Positions 1 through 9,655 of a stretch of DNA of 64,000 bases are shown here, one piece after another. The position numbers and the translations under genes were made by a program. This DNA comes from Deltaproteobacteria bacterium. Its GTDB lineage: Bacteria > Myxococcota_A > Polyangia > GCA-2747355 > JADLHG01. Numbering within the stretch: position 1 is the stretch's first letter; each line of letters starts with the position of its first letter. Location: positions 372,001 to 436,000 of the forward strand of contig JADLHG010000031.1 of the NCBI GenBank assembly GCA_020848905.1, given 5' to 3'. A model generated the notes under the pieces. That model worked only from the letters and a program-made list of their open reading frames with translations. It made no database searches and was not told where the DNA came from.

Positions 1-895
1 GCGCCGAGAGCCCCGGCCCGTAGAACTCGACGAACTTCTCGACCACGCCCTTCTTGCGGAGGAGCTGCGTCACGGTCAGGGTCAGGTCCGTGGCGGTGGC
101 CCCCTCGGGGAGTCGCCCGCTCAGCCGGACGCCGATGACCTGCGGCGCAAGCATGTAGAGCGGCTGGCCGAGCATCACCGCCTCGGCCTCGATCCCTCCC
201 ACCCCCCAGCCGAGCACGCCGAGGCCATTGATCATGGTGGTGTGGGAGTCGGTCCCCACGAGCGAGTCCGGGAAGACCACGGTGCGCCCGTCGTCGGTGC
301 GCTGCTGCACCACTCCGGCGAGGTACTCGAGGTTCACCTGGTGCACGATGCCGCTCCCCGGGGGCACCACGCGGAAGTTCCGGAACGCCTGCTGTCCCCA
401 GCGCAGGAAGACGTAGCGCTCCTCGTTGCGCGAGAACTCGAGCTCCAGGTTCTGCGCCAGCGCCGCGGGCGAGCCGAAGGCGTCCACCTGGACGCTGTGG
501 TCGATGACCAGGTCCACGGGAATGAGCGGGTTGATGCGCTGGGCGTCGCCGCCGAGGCGGGTCATCGCGCTCCGCAGCGCGGCGAGGTCGACCACGGCCG
601 GGACCCCGGTGAAGTCCTGCAGGATCACGCGCGCCGGCTTGAAGGGCAGCTCCTTCTCCGAGGGAGCGGCGGCCTGGTAGCCCGCGAGGGTGAGGATGTC
701 TTCGCGGGTCACCGCGCGGCCGTCCTCGTTGCGCAGGAGCGCCTCGAGGATGACCTTGATGGAGAAGGGTAGCCGGGACACATCGGCCACTCCGCGCTCG
801 CCGAGAGTGGCGAGGCGGTAGTAGGAGATCTTCCCCGAACGCGTGTCGAGCTCGGCGCGCGCGCCAAAGCTGTTGGTCTGCGGATTCTCGCTCAT
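1..895 (-). CDS. acnA: Aconitate hydratase, N-terminal part (runs off the window)
   Basis: Aconitase interconverts citrate and isocitrate in the TCA cycle, in the cytosol, using a [4Fe-4S] cluster. The 298 residues present match the start of the long AcnA/IRP-type enzyme: [45 protein letters not shown] and [13 protein letters not shown] are all visible, in family order. About two thirds of the protein, including the cluster cysteines, lies beyond base 1. The ATG at 895 overlaps the stop of the upstream DUF2064 gene by 4 bp (ATGA), so translation is probably coupled. The family assignment is firm. AcnA rather than another IRP-type aconitase is inferred from the motifs. Confidence 0.95.
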   Translation of the reverse strand, partial: MSENPQTNSFGARAELDTRSGKISYYRLATLGERGVADVSRLPFSIKVILEALLRNEDGRAVTREDILTLAGYQAAAPSEKELPFKPARVILQDFTGVPAVVDLAALRSAMTRLGGDAQRINPLIPVDLVIDHSVQVDAFGSPAALAQNLELEFSRNEERYVFLRWGQQAFRNFRVVPPGSGIVHQVNLEYLAGVVQQRTDDGRTVVFPDSLVGTDSHTTMINGLGVLGWGVGGIEAEAVMLGQPLYMLAPQVIGVRLSGRLPEGATATDLTLTVTQLLRKKGVVEKFVEFYGPGLSA

Positions 896-1563
896 GTCAG
901 CTCCCGTGGCGGATGTCGAAGTTCTAGGCCCTCGAGCCAAGAAGGGTCAAGGGAGTCGAGGTCCTCCGGACGGTCGACGTCGGCGAGCGGCGCCAGCAGG
1001 GCCACCGCGAGGGAGGCCGCTCGCGCGCGCTCGAGGGTCCGTTCGAGCACGGTGGGGCCCCCCCAAGGGATGTCGTGAAATAGCGTGGGCGCTCTATTTC
1101 GCAGGCCGACGAGGTAATAGCCGCCGTCGTGCGCCGGCCCGAGGACCAGGTCGTGGGACGAGAGCGCGGCGACGGCCTGGCGCAGGAGCTCGGCCGAGAG
1201 TCCGGGGAGGTCGCAGCCGACGAGGACGGCGCGTGCTCCACGTCCGAGTCGGTCGTCGAGCGCGCGCCGCAGGCGTTCGCCGAGGTCCCCCGTCCCCTGG
1301 GGCTGCCAGCAGAGGTCCTCCCCCAGCCAGGCGGTCAGGCGCTCCGGGTCGCCCCCCTCCGTGCGAACCTCCACGGCCAGGCCGGGGGTCGCGCGCTGCA
1401 GGCGGAGGGCCTCGCCAAGAGCGTGCCCGGTGAGGCGCCGCTGCAGCGCCGCGGCCCCTTCGGCCCCGAGGCGCGGGATGAGCCGGGTCTTCGCGCGACC
1501 CGCCTCCGGGTAGCGGGTGAAGAGGATCACCGTGCAGCGCGGGGGGGACAGGCTCGTCGGCAT
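892..1563 (-). CDS. DUF2064 / TIGR04282-type glycosyltransferase-like protein
   Basis: A 223-aa protein of the DUF2064 family (rSAM/selenodomain-associated transferase 1), a nucleotide-sugar-transferase-like GT-A fold. Diagnostic features are the N-terminal [17 protein letters not shown], the central [15 protein letters not shown] and [14 protein letters not shown], and the C-terminal ADVDRPEDL. Members often sit near a family 2 glycosyltransferase, as here (divergent gene at 1616). The substrate is unknown. Its TGA overlaps the aconitase start by 4 bp, which is unusual company for this family. A perfect TATAAT lies 11 nt upstream of the ATG, so the predicted leader is only about 5 nt. Confidence 0.85.
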   Translation of the reverse strand: MPTSLSPPRCTVILFTRYPEAGRAKTRLIPRLGAEGAAALQRRLTGHALGEALRLQRATPGLAVEVRTEGGDPERLTAWLGEDLCWQPQGTGDLGERLRRALDDRLGRGARAVLVGCDLPGLSAELLRQAVAALSSHDLVLGPAHDGGYYLVGLRNRAPTLFHDIPWGGPTVLERTLERARAASLAVALLAPLADVDRPEDLDSLDPSWLEGLELRHPPRELT

Positions 1564-1574
1564 GGGCGGTCGCG

Positions 1575-1582
1575 ATTATACT
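1575..1582. promoter_or_regulatory. Symmetric bidirectional -10 element
   Basis: On the minus strand 1580-1575 reads TATAAT, a perfect -10 for the DUF2064 gene at 1563. On the plus strand 1577-1582 reads TATACT, a 5/6 -10 for the GT2 gene at 1616. The two hexamers share four bases. No good -35 was found for either direction. Confidence 0.45.
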
Positions 1583-1615
1583 GCCCGGGTCGCCCCGCGG
1601 AGTCCCTCACGTCGC

Positions 1616-2341
1616 ATGTACGCCGGCCGCACGGTCGCTCTCATCGTTCCCGCTCTCGACGAGGAGGAGGCGCTCGGGCCGCTCCTCGCCGCGGTGGAGC
1701 GGACCGTCGTCGACCGGCTGATCGTGGTCGACAACGGTTCGACGGATGGGACGGCGGACGTAGCTCGCCGCGCGGGCGCGCTCGTCGTCTCCGAGCCCCG
1801 GCGGGGCTACGGGCGGGCCTGTCTGGCGGGGATCGCCGCTGCCGAGGGGGCCGAGTGGCTGGCCTTCATGGACGGGGACGGCAGCGACGACCCGACCGAG
1901 CTCCCGGCGCTCCTGCGCCGCCTCGAGCGCGGAGCGGAGCTCGTGGTGGGTTCGAGGGTCCTCGGCGGGGCGGAGCGCGGCGCCCTCACCCCCTTGCAGC
2001 GCTTTGGCAACGCGCTCACCTGCACCCTCGTGCGCGCCTTCTGGGGGGTGCGCTTCACGGACCTCGGGCCCTTTCGCGCGATTTCCGCCGAGTCGCTGCG
2101 CGGACTCGAGATGCGCGACCCGGACTACGGCTGGACCATCGAGATGCAGGTCAAGGCGGCCCAGCGGGGGCTGCGCTGCGAGGAGGTCCCCGTCCGCTGC
2201 CGCGTGCGCCGGGGGGGCCGGTCCAAGGTGAGCGGGACGGTGAAGGGCTCGCTCGGCGCGGGACGCCGGATCCTGGGCTACGTCCTCTCGGCCAAGGTGG
2301 CGGAGTGGGGCTCGCTCCCGCCGAGCCGCCGCCGAAGCTGA
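1616..2341 (+). CDS. Family 2 glycosyltransferase (DPM1-like)
   Basis: A 241-aa GT2 enzyme that would transfer a sugar from a nucleotide or lipid donor at the inner membrane face. The opening VALIVPALDEEEALGPLL, the nucleotide-binding VVDNGSTDGTADVA, the DxD-type motif FMDGDGSDDP and the TDLGPFRAI and DYGWTIEMQ segments fit dolichol-phosphate-mannose-synthase-like GT2 proteins. No membrane helix is apparent. The ATG at 1616 is chosen because upstream in-frame starts lie in or before the shared promoter. The last 64 bp overlap, antisense, the end of the giant TPR gene. Acceptor and donor are unknown. Confidence 0.85.
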   Translation: MYAGRTVALIVPALDEEEALGPLLAAVERTVVDRLIVVDNGSTDGTADVARRAGALVVSEPRRGYGRACLAGIAAAEGAEWLAFMDGDGSDDPTELPALLRRLERGAELVVGSRVLGGAERGALTPLQRFGNALTCTLVRAFWGVRFTDLGPFRAISAESLRGLEMRDPDYGWTIEMQVKAAQRGLRCEEVPVRCRVRRGGRSKVSGTVKGSLGAGRRILGYVLSAKVAEWGSLPPSRRRS

Positions 2342-5300
2342 TCGTACGTTTCAGAAAGGTAGTACTGAATCAGCTCGCTCCCGTCGGGGGTGAGCGACGT
2401 GGCGAGCCCCGAGAGCGGTCCGGAGGCCAGCTCCTCGTCGGAGAGGAGGGCCATCATGCGCAGCGCGGCGGCGATGTCACCGCAGGCGACGAGCCCCGCG
2501 TGGTTGGCCGTGCGCTCGACGTGCCCGAGCCACCGGGCGGGCTGCTCGCGCGGGGACCCGCCGCGGAGGTCGCGCTGGTAGGCCGCCGCGATCTCGTCGA
2601 TCTGCGCCACGGCCGTCGGCGGAAGCTGGTCCAGGAAGGGGTCCGTCTCCGCGCTCCGCTCGGCGGGCGGTCGCAGGAGCTGGGCGAGAAGCTCGGCGAG
2701 CTGGCGCCGATCCTCGGCGGCGAGCCGCGCGACCAGCGCGTGGCCCGACATGAGGAGCTGAGCGCTGCGGGCCACCACGAACGCGAGCTCGAGCGCCGCC
2801 TCGGTGAGGAACACCTGGTCGAGGACGATGCGCGGACGGCCGCGCGGGTCGGCGAGGACGCCGCCGGGGACGTCGGGCGCCACCTCGACCAGCGCGTCGA
2901 AGCCGAGGACCCAGAGCGCGCGCTGGATCGTGGCGGAGAAGGTCTCGTCCCCCACCTCGTCGGCGGCGAAGCCGTCGTCCGCGAGCTCGAGCGGGAAGAG
3001 GCGCTCGAGCGGTTCGCAGACCACCTCCCAGAGCTGTTCGACCCGGGCGTCGGGGAGCGGCGGCGCGAGGAGTCGCCAGAGCGGTGCGTCGAGGCAGCGG
3101 GTGGGCCAATGGTCCACGTCCCCCGTCGCTCCCTGCAGGGTCGGGTCGTCCTCGCGCTCGAGTCCGCCGCACGCCTGCCAGACCCGGAGCACCCGCCCCG
3201 CGCGCTCCTCGTCCCCGCGCAGGCGATACACCTCGGCCAGCGAGGGGAGGACGGCGAGCTGCACCCCGTCGTCGACCACGAGGCGATGGAGCTGCTGGAT
3301 CGCGCCGCCGAGGTCGCGCTGGTCTGCGGCCTGCAGCTCCGCCAGCACGATCCGATCGGCGAGGTCGCCGTCGCTGCTGTCGACGAGCGCCGCGTATTCG
3401 GCCTGTGAGGCGCGCAGACGCCCCCGCGCGCGCTGTACGCGACCGAGTCCCCGGCGGAGCCCGACGGCGTCGGCGCGTCGCCCGGCCTCGTTGAGCTCGT
3501 GCAGGGTGTGCGACAGCAGCTCCTCGGCCCCCTGACCGTCGTTTTTCTCCACGAGCTGCGCGGCGAAGGAGAGGGCTGCCTCGACGCACAGCGGGTCCTG
3601 CTGCAAAGCGCGACGGAAGGCCACGAGAGCCTCGGAGCGCGCTCCGGTGCGGAGGAGCGTCACGCCGAGGTAGTGCTCGAGCGAAGCGCGCACGGAGGGC
3701 TTCAAGGTGTCGAGCGAGCTGGCGCGTTGCACCAGCGCCTCCATCGTCGCGCGCGCGCCGGCGAAGTCCTGCGCCACGTACGAGGCTTGTGCGAGTCCGA
3801 AGGCCGCCGGCACGTCGTCCGGGGCCAGGTCGAGGGCGCGGGAGTAGGCCTCGGCCGCCCGCTGCGCGTCGTCCAGCTGGACCGACCAGGCGTCGCCGAG
3901 GAGCGTGAGCGCGCGGACGCGGAGTTCGGTCGGCGCGTGGGTCGCGAGGTCCTCGAGCACCGCCACCGCCTCGTGGGGCTGCTGCAGCGCCAGGTGGAGC
4001 TCGGCGAGGGTCTGGGCCGGAAGGAGCTCGTCGGGGCCGGCCTGACGGGCTTGCTGGTAAAGCTCGACCGCGCGCTCGGCCTCGCCGCGCCGCTGCGCGA
4101 GCAGCCCTTCGGCGACGAGGAGGAGCGAGAGGCCACGCCGATTTCCGTCGGCCTTCAGTTGCTCGAGCAGGCGCGAGATGGCCGCGGCGAAGTCGTAGCC
4201 GTCGGGCGTAGACCGACACAGATCGACGAGCACGGCCAGCGCCTCGTTGTTCCCCGGGTTCAGCTCGAGGGCCTGGACCAGGCACTGGGCCGCCTCCGCG
4301 GGCTGGGTCCGTGCGAGCAGCTGTCCCTTGCGGGCGAAGAACTGGCTGCGTCGCGGAGCGTCCCCGTCGGCCCCCATGCGCGAGGCGAGGCGGGAGGCGA
4401 GACGGAGCGCGCGTTCGTGGTCGTCCCGCTCCACCGAGAGGTTGAAGAGCGCGAGGAGCGCCGGCTCGTAGTCGGGCTGGGCGGCGAGCGCGCGGTCGTA
4501 GAGCGCGGCCGCGCCCTCCGGGTCCCGGAGCTGCCGCAGGCGAATCTCGGCCATGCGGGTCAGCACCCCGGCCTGCTCGCGCGGGCCGTCCCAGAGCTTT
4601 CGTTCGAGCTCCAGCGTCTGGAGCACCTCTTCCCAGTCGCCGCGGCGCTGGTGGAGGTCCCGCAGCCCCTGCAGCGCCGGAATGCAGCCGGGAGATTCGT
4701 GCAGCGACGCGCGATAGAGCGTGATCGCCTCTTCCTCGTTGCCGAAGCGGGCCTCGAAGATCGAGCCACACTTGAAGTAGAGCAGCGAGCGGTCGTTTGC
4801 GCTGCGTTCGACCTGGATCAGGTCGCGCAGGACCGCGGCGCAGCTCTCCCACTGGCTCGTGGCCTCGTAGATGCGCGCCAGCGCGCGCAGCGCGGGCTCG
4901 GAGCGTGGGTCGATCTCCCGGGCGCTCTCGTAGAGCTGCGCGGCACGACCCGGGTCCTCGAGCTCGGTCTCGCAGTACGACGCCAGCTCGAGCCGTTTGG
5001 CGAGGGTCGCCGGCGTGGGCGGCGCAAGCGTCAGCCGCGTCTGGAGCAGGTCCACCAGCCGGTCCTGCTTGCCGAGGGCGCGGTAGGCTCGCTCGAGCTG
5101 TTCCTGCGCCTCGTCGTCGGTCGGTTCGCGGCGCAGCACCTCCTCCCAGAGATCGACGGTGTCGCTGTCCCGCTCCGGAAGGCGGGCGCTGGCGATGCGA
5201 GCCGCCTCGCGGTAGCACTCGAGCTGGAAGAGCTCGTTGTCGGGCATCAGCCCGGCTCGCCGCTCGTAGACCTCGATCAGTCCGCGCCAGTCCTGCTGCT

Positions 5301-8300
5301 GGGCATAGATGCCCTGCAGGGCCTTGAGCACCGCGGCGCTCTTCGGGTCGTGCTCGAGCGCCCTGAGGTAGCTCGACGCCGCCTCTCCCGGCTGGTTCAG
5401 GTGCGTGAGGAGCACCTGCCCGCGCCGCGTGTAGAGGTCTCCCGGGCGGTACGCGTCGCCCCCCTCCTCGACCCAGCCGATCGCCAGGTCGTAGAGCATG
5501 AGCAGCTCGGTCCACAGGTGGCGCTGCAGGCAGAACCCCTCGACGAGCGTGAAGACCTGCCGGTTCGCCGGGTCGGTGCGGAAGGCCTCGAAGTAGGCTT
5601 CCCACGCGGCGGGGAAGTCGCCCGCCTCGGCCAGCAGCTCGGCCGTGCGCAGGGCGTACGAGGCGCGCGCCGCCTCGTCGCGGGCCCCCTCGGCGCGCTG
5701 CCGCATGACCTGCGCGAGCTCTCGAGGGAAGGTGTCGCGATAGAGGCGCGAGAGCTCCTGGAGCACGATCCCGCCGTCGGGCCGGAGCGCGAGGGCCTGC
5801 TCCAGGTAGCTCATGGCGGCCTTGAGGTCCCCCTCCTCCGAGAGGCAGCGCCCGAGCAGCAGCAAGAGCTCGGCGCGGCGGTTGCGTTCGGTGACGATGC
5901 CGAGCTCCAGCTCGACCACCGTGCGCAGGCCCGGATAGTCCCCCAGTCGCTGATAGAGGCGCTGGAGGCCGTGGAGGGCGGGGAGATGCTGCGCAAACTC
6001 GGTCACAGCACGCTGGTAGTGGAGGAGCGCGTCGGGGTCCCCGAGCTGCTCGAGCACGTCGGCGAGCTCGGCGTGCCTGTCGGCCCGTTGCGGTCCGGTC
6101 TGGGCCAGCGCGAGGAGCTGCGCGCGAACCTCCGCCAGGTCGGGGAGCCGCCGGAGCTCCGCCAGCGCCTCGGCCAGGAGCTCGAGCGTGGGGACCGCGG
6201 GCGGAAGGCTCTCGAGGGCGTTCACCAGCAAGGCCCAGGCCTCGTGGCTGCGGGCCAAGCGTTCGAGGCGCGCCAGGGCGCCCGGGTGCGTCGGGTCGGA
6301 GCGGGCCGCCTGCGCGTAGGTTCGCAGGGCACGGTCGGGCTCGCGGTCGGCTCGCTCGTAGACCTCTCCGAGGGAGAGGAGGAGCCCGAGGCGGGCATCG
6401 GGGCGCTCCTCGATAACGAGCAGGCGTTCTAGAATCTCCTCCAGGTCCGCCCAGTTCTCCTGCTCGAGGTAGAGACGCTGCAGCGCCGAGAGGGCCGGCA
6501 CCGACGCGGGGTCGAGCTCGGCCGCCCGGCGACAGGCCTGGACCGCGGGATAGGGCTGGCCGAGGCGCTCCTTCAGCACGCGCGCCTGCTCGAGGTAGGC
6601 TCCAGCGGCCTCCCGGGGGTCGCCGGCGGCCTCGGCGAGCCGACGCCAGACGCTGACGGCCTCGGTGAAGGCGCCCCCCGTCTCGTGGAGCTGGGCCAGC
6701 TCTCGGAGCACCGACAGGTCGGTCGGGTGGAGCTCGTAGGCCTGTTCGAGGTGATGGCGCGCCACCACGGGCTCGCTCGCCAGCGCCGCGAGAGCCCGCA
6801 GCGCTGCGGCGCGGTTGGCCGGGGCGCCGGGACCCTGGGCCTGCGCGCGCAGCACCGTTTCGAGCTCGTCACTGCGACGCTGGTCCTTGAGGAGGAGCCC
6901 GAGCAGCGGCAGGGCCAGCGGGTCGTCGGGGACGGCGGTCAGCGCCTCGCGCGTCAGGCGCTCCGTCTCCTCGAGGTCGCCGGCGGCGAAACGGAGGGCC
7001 GCCATCGCCCCACAGAGCTGCGCTACCAGCTCCGGGTCGCGGGCCGTCGCCAGCTCCTGGCGGTAGCAGTCGAAGAGGCGAGCGGGCAAGCCCTGCGCGC
7101 GGTAGTAGCGCTCGAGGTCGCCGAGGGCGTGCGGGTCCGAAAGCAGCGCCAGGCCGTCGCGCCGCAGGGCCGTGGCGGTCGAGATGTCGTGGTGGTGCGC
7201 CTCGACGAGCACCGCCGCCTGCCGCAGCAGCCGGCCGCGGTGCCGTCCGGGGAGCGGCTGCTGGCGGCTGTAGAGCGGGAGCAACTCCTCGGGCTTGATC
7301 CCCTGCAGGCGGAACCTTTCGACGAGCGCCGCCGCGTGGGGGTCGGACGACTGTTCGTGCAGGGACTGCTCGGCCAGGGCGAGCGCTCCGTGGTGATCGC
7401 CGCGGCTCGCGTCGAGCAGCAGCGCCAGGCGGAGGCGGTAGGCGCGGGCCATCGCGGGGGCGCCCGCGAGGCGGCTCAGCTCGCCGTAGATCGTGATCAG
7501 CGCGCCGAGGTCTCCCTGCTGCGCGGCGAGGTCTCGCTTGGCCCACCAGAGCAGGATGTCCGCCCAGCTCGGACCCAGCTCGACGGTCAGGTTCCCTTCC
7601 GGCTCGACGAGGGAGAGGAGCTCGGCCGCCTCCGGGAGCCGGCGGGCGGCGGTCAGCTGCCGTCCGACCTCGAAGCGGAGGGCCGCCACCTCCGGGCTCG
7701 ACGAGGAATGGAGGCCCAGCAGGTCGAGCTTGCGCTTCAGCAGCGGCGCGCGATCGACCTTTTGGGGCCGCGCGCCGGCGAGCTCGAGGAGCAGCTCGAT
7801 CACGAGCAGGTCGTCCGGGTCCGTCTCGAGCACCTTGCGCAGGAGATCGATGGCGACCTCGGCGCGGCCGAGTCGGTCCCAGACCCCCGTCGCGGCGGCG
7901 AGCATCGTCGATGGCGACGCGCCCTCGAGGAGCGCGCGCTCGGCGAGGGTCTCGACGTCGGCGCTCACGGCCAGCGCCAGATCGAGGAGCTCGTCGGCGC
8001 GGGCCTCGCCGCTCGCGAAGGTGCGCGCGCGCTTGGCGGCGGCGGCGGCCGGCACGGGGCGACCGAGCCAGAAGAGGTAGATGATCGCGGCCTCCTCGAG
8101 CGCTCCCTGGGCCGCCTCGGCTGGCGTTTCCGGGTGCGCGGCGAGGTCCTCGAGGAGCTGCGCCGCGGCCTCCGCCTCCCCCTGGTCGAGGAGGAGCTGT
8201 CGTCTCAGCTCGACCGCCGGTCCGCAGGTGGGTGGTGTCCGCGAGAGCAGCGCCTCCGCGGCGGTGCGGTCGTCGTAGAGGTCCCAGCGAAGGCGCGCCA

Positions 8301-8403
8301 GCCGGCAGCGCACGGCCGTCTCCCAGGCAGGGCTCGGTGCACCGGTGAGCTCGGCGCGAAGCGGTGCGAGGAGCGCGTCGAGGAGCTGGAGGCGATCGCT
8401 CAC
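2278..8403 (-). CDS. Giant tetratricopeptide repeat protein (2041 aa)
   Basis: A cytoplasmic-looking, helix-rich protein without signal peptide or obvious membrane segment. Most of residues 1-1650 are degenerate 34-residue TPR units (repeated patterns such as AAQLYESAREIDPRSEPALRAL, and A-x-x-Y-x-x-A-L-x-L-x-P), enough for roughly 40 repeats. The last ~350 residues are different: a helical region of unknown type around ELAFVVARSAQLLMSG. TPR arrays are protein-binding scaffolds. The gene follows a Ser/Thr kinase and overlaps its stop by 4 bp if the second of two tandem GTG codons (8403) is used, so it is probably co-translated with the kinase and may be its substrate or scaffold. That role is inference. 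Its 3' end overlaps the convergent GT2 gene by 64 bp. Confidence 0.88.
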   Translation of the reverse strand: MSDRLQLLDALLAPLRAELTGAPSPAWETAVRCRLARLRWDLYDDRTAAEALLSRTPPTCGPAVELRRQLLLDQGEAEAAAQLLEDLAAHPETPAEAAQGALEEAAIIYLFWLGRPVPAAAAAKRARTFASGEARADELLDLALAVSADVETLAERALLEGASPSTMLAAATGVWDRLGRAEVAIDLLRKVLETDPDDLLVIELLLELAGARPQKVDRAPLLKRKLDLLGLHSSSSPEVAALRFEVGRQLTAARRLPEAAELLSLVEPEGNLTVELGPSWADILLWWAKRDLAAQQGDLGALITIYGELSRLAGAPAMARAYRLRLALLLDASRGDHHGALALAEQSLHEQSSDPHAAALVERFRLQGIKPEELLPLYSRQQPLPGRHRGRLLRQAAVLVEAHHHDISTATALRRDGLALLSDPHALGDLERYYRAQGLPARLFDCYRQELATARDPELVAQLCGAMAALRFAAGDLEETERLTREALTAVPDDPLALPLLGLLLKDQRRSDELETVLRAQAQGPGAPANRAAALRALAALASEPVVARHHLEQAYELHPTDLSVLRELAQLHETGGAFTEAVSVWRRLAEAAGDPREAAGAYLEQARVLKERLGQPYPAVQACRRAAELDPASVPALSALQRLYLEQENWADLEEILERLLVIEERPDARLGLLLSLGEVYERADREPDRALRTYAQAARSDPTHPGALARLERLARSHEAWALLVNALESLPPAVPTLELLAEALAELRRLPDLAEVRAQLLALAQTGPQRADRHAELADVLEQLGDPDALLHYQRAVTEFAQHLPALHGLQRLYQRLGDYPGLRTVVELELGIVTERNRRAELLLLLGRCLSEEGDLKAAMSYLEQALALRPDGGIVLQELSRLYRDTFPRELAQVMRQRAEGARDEAARASYALRTAELLAEAGDFPAAWEAYFEAFRTDPANRQVFTLVEGFCLQRHLWTELLMLYDLAIGWVEEGGDAYRPGDLYTRRGQVLLTHLNQPGEAASSYLRALEHDPKSAAVLKALQGIYAQQQDWRGLIEVYERRAGLMPDNELFQLECYREAARIASARLPERDSDTVDLWEEVLRREPTDDEAQEQLERAYRALGKQDRLVDLLQTRLTLAPPTPATLAKRLELASYCETELEDPGRAAQLYESAREIDPRSEPALRALARIYEATSQWESCAAVLRDLIQVERSANDRSLLYFKCGSIFEARFGNEEEAITLYRASLHESPGCIPALQGLRDLHQRRGDWEEVLQTLELERKLWDGPREQAGVLTRMAEIRLRQLRDPEGAAALYDRALAAQPDYEPALLALFNLSVERDDHERALRLASRLASRMGADGDAPRRSQFFARKGQLLARTQPAEAAQCLVQALELNPGNNEALAVLVDLCRSTPDGYDFAAAISRLLEQLKADGNRRGLSLLLVAEGLLAQRRGEAERAVELYQQARQAGPDELLPAQTLAELHLALQQPHEAVAVLEDLATHAPTELRVRALTLLGDAWSVQLDDAQRAAEAYSRALDLAPDDVPAAFGLAQASYVAQDFAGARATMEALVQRASSLDTLKPSVRASLEHYLGVTLLRTGARSEALVAFRRALQQDPLCVEAALSFAAQLVEKNDGQGAEELLSHTLHELNEAGRRADAVGLRRGLGRVQRARGRLRASQAEYAALVDSSDGDLADRIVLAELQAADQRDLGGAIQQLHRLVVDDGVQLAVLPSLAEVYRLRGDEERAGRVLRVWQACGGLEREDDPTLQGATGDVDHWPTRCLDAPLWRLLAPPLPDARVEQLWEVVCEPLERLFPLELADDGFAADEVGDETFSATIQRALWVLGFDALVEVAPDVPGGVLADPRGRPRIVLDQVFLTEAALELAFVVARSAQLLMSGHALVARLAAEDRRQLAELLAQLLRPPAERSAETDPFLDQLPPTAVAQIDEIAAAYQRDLRGGSPREQPARWLGHVERTANHAGLVACGDIAAALRMMALLSDEELASGPLSGLATSLTPDGSELIQYYLSETYDQLRRRLGGSEPHSATLAERT

Positions 8404-9638
8404 CACGTGCGGCTCGCCCAGTAGAGCAGGCCCGCCCCGGTGAGGAGGAGCGCGGCGGAGGTGAGCCAGATCCAGAGGCTCGGCCCCTCGTCGAGAGGGG
8501 AGGGGAGGTCCGGGTCCGCGAGCGGCGGGGCCGGCGGTTCGCGCCGCGGCTCGGGTGCGCGCTCGACGACGGCCGAGGAGGCCCGGGGGGCGGCCGGCGG
8601 CGCTCGTCTCGGGGCCTCGGGAAGCGGCGCTTCGCTCCTACGAGACGGCTCCGCGCGGTATGCCTCGGGGAAGAGTCGCTGGACCAGGGTGGCGAGCGAG
8701 GCCCGCGCCTCGTCGTCGGGCACGGTGTATGGGGCGAGGACGGCCTCGAGCGCCGCGGCGTCGGCGAAGCGCTCGGAGGGTTCGCGTTCGAGGGCCCGCA
8801 TCACCGTGGCGTCGAGGGCCTGCGGGACCTCGGGGTTGAGGGTCGAGGGGGGGGCTACGTCCGACTGCCTGACCCGCTCGCGCAGCTCGAACTCGCTCTC
8901 CTCGGCGAAGAGGCGGCGCCCGGTGAGCATCTCGTGAAGCACGACGCCGGTCGAGTAGACGTCGGAGCGTCGGTCGAGAGGGAGCCCCCGGATCTGCTCG
9001 GGCGACATGTACGGCAGCTTCCCCTTGACGACGCCGATCTCGCTCGTCAGGGCCAGCGCGGCCTGCGCGATGCCGAAGTCGAGCAGCTTCACCTCGCCGT
9101 CGTACGAGACGCGCACGTTGGCCGGGCTCACGTCGCGGTTCACCACGTGCAGGGGGCGCCCCTGCGGGCCGACGAGCGAGTGCGCGTAGTGCAGCCCGCG
9201 GGAGATCATCATCGCCAGGTGGACGGCGAGCTCGATCGGGAGCGACTCCTTCTCGGCGCGGCAGCGGCGCAGCAGCGCGCTCAGGTCCTGACCGGCGACG
9301 TAGTCCATGGCGATGAACCACTGCCCGTCGACCGCACCGGCCTCGCGGCTCCGCACCACGTTCGGGTGGTCCAGCAGGAGGGCCAGCCGAGCCTCCCGGT
9401 CGAACATCTGCTGGAAGCGTTCCTGCCGGGCGAGCTTGGGTCGCAGGCACTTGATCGCTTGCCACCGGACGCCGCCGCGACGGTGGCGCGCGAGGAAGAC
9501 CTCGGCCATCCCCCCCTCGGCGAGCGGGCAGACGAGCAGGTAGTCACCGAAGCGTCGAGGGAACGCGCTCTCGGAGGGGACCTCACCGGGCAATGCGAGC
9601 GAGCTCGCTGGATGGGGCGCTCCCCGCTCGGCGGGCAT
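8400..9638 (-). CDS. Tail-anchored Ser/Thr protein kinase
   Basis: A Hanks-type kinase of 412 aa. Domain at about 33-290: Gly-loop LAEGGMAEVF, ATP lysine K63 (AIKCL), catalytic loop NRDVSPANV with D169, DFG at 187-189, and MSPEQ. The usual HRD is NRD; histidine replacement is tolerated in some active kinases. A Pro/Ala/Arg-rich linker follows, then one hydrophobic segment (LWIWLTSAALLLTGAGLLYW) just before the stop, so almost nothing reaches the periplasm and the kinase is effectively tail-anchored. It lies 17 bp after the FHA-GAF gene and overlaps the giant TPR gene. FHA domains bind phosphothreonine, so a local phospho-signalling complex is likely but inferred. Confidence 0.93.
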   Translation of the reverse strand: MPAERGAPHPASSLALPGEVPSESAFPRRFGDYLLVCPLAEGGMAEVFLARHRRGGVRWQAIKCLRPKLARQERFQQMFDREARLALLLDHPNVVRSREAGAVDGQWFIAMDYVAGQDLSALLRRCRAEKESLPIELAVHLAMMISRGLHYAHSLVGPQGRPLHVVNRDVSPANVRVSYDGEVKLLDFGIAQAALALTSEIGVVKGKLPYMSPEQIRGLPLDRRSDVYSTGVVLHEMLTGRRLFAEESEFELRERVRQSDVAPPSTLNPEVPQALDATVMRALEREPSERFADAAALEAVLAPYTVPDDEARASLATLVQRLFPEAYRAEPSRRSEAPLPEAPRRAPPAAPRASSAVVERAPEPRREPPAPPLADPDLPSPLDEGPSLWIWLTSAALLLTGAGLLYWASRTW

Positions 9639-9655
9639 CTCCGTCCGTACTCTTC

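Noticed and set aside
1129-3408. Long plus-strand frame across the DUF2064, GT2 and TPR genes
   Set aside because: Shadow of high-GC codon bias; translation is Arg/Gly/Ala-rich without motifs and three well-supported genes occupy the region.
3499-8424. Long plus-strand frames antisense to the giant TPR gene
   Set aside because: They mirror its third-position GC bias; sequences are low-complexity mirror translations with no domain.
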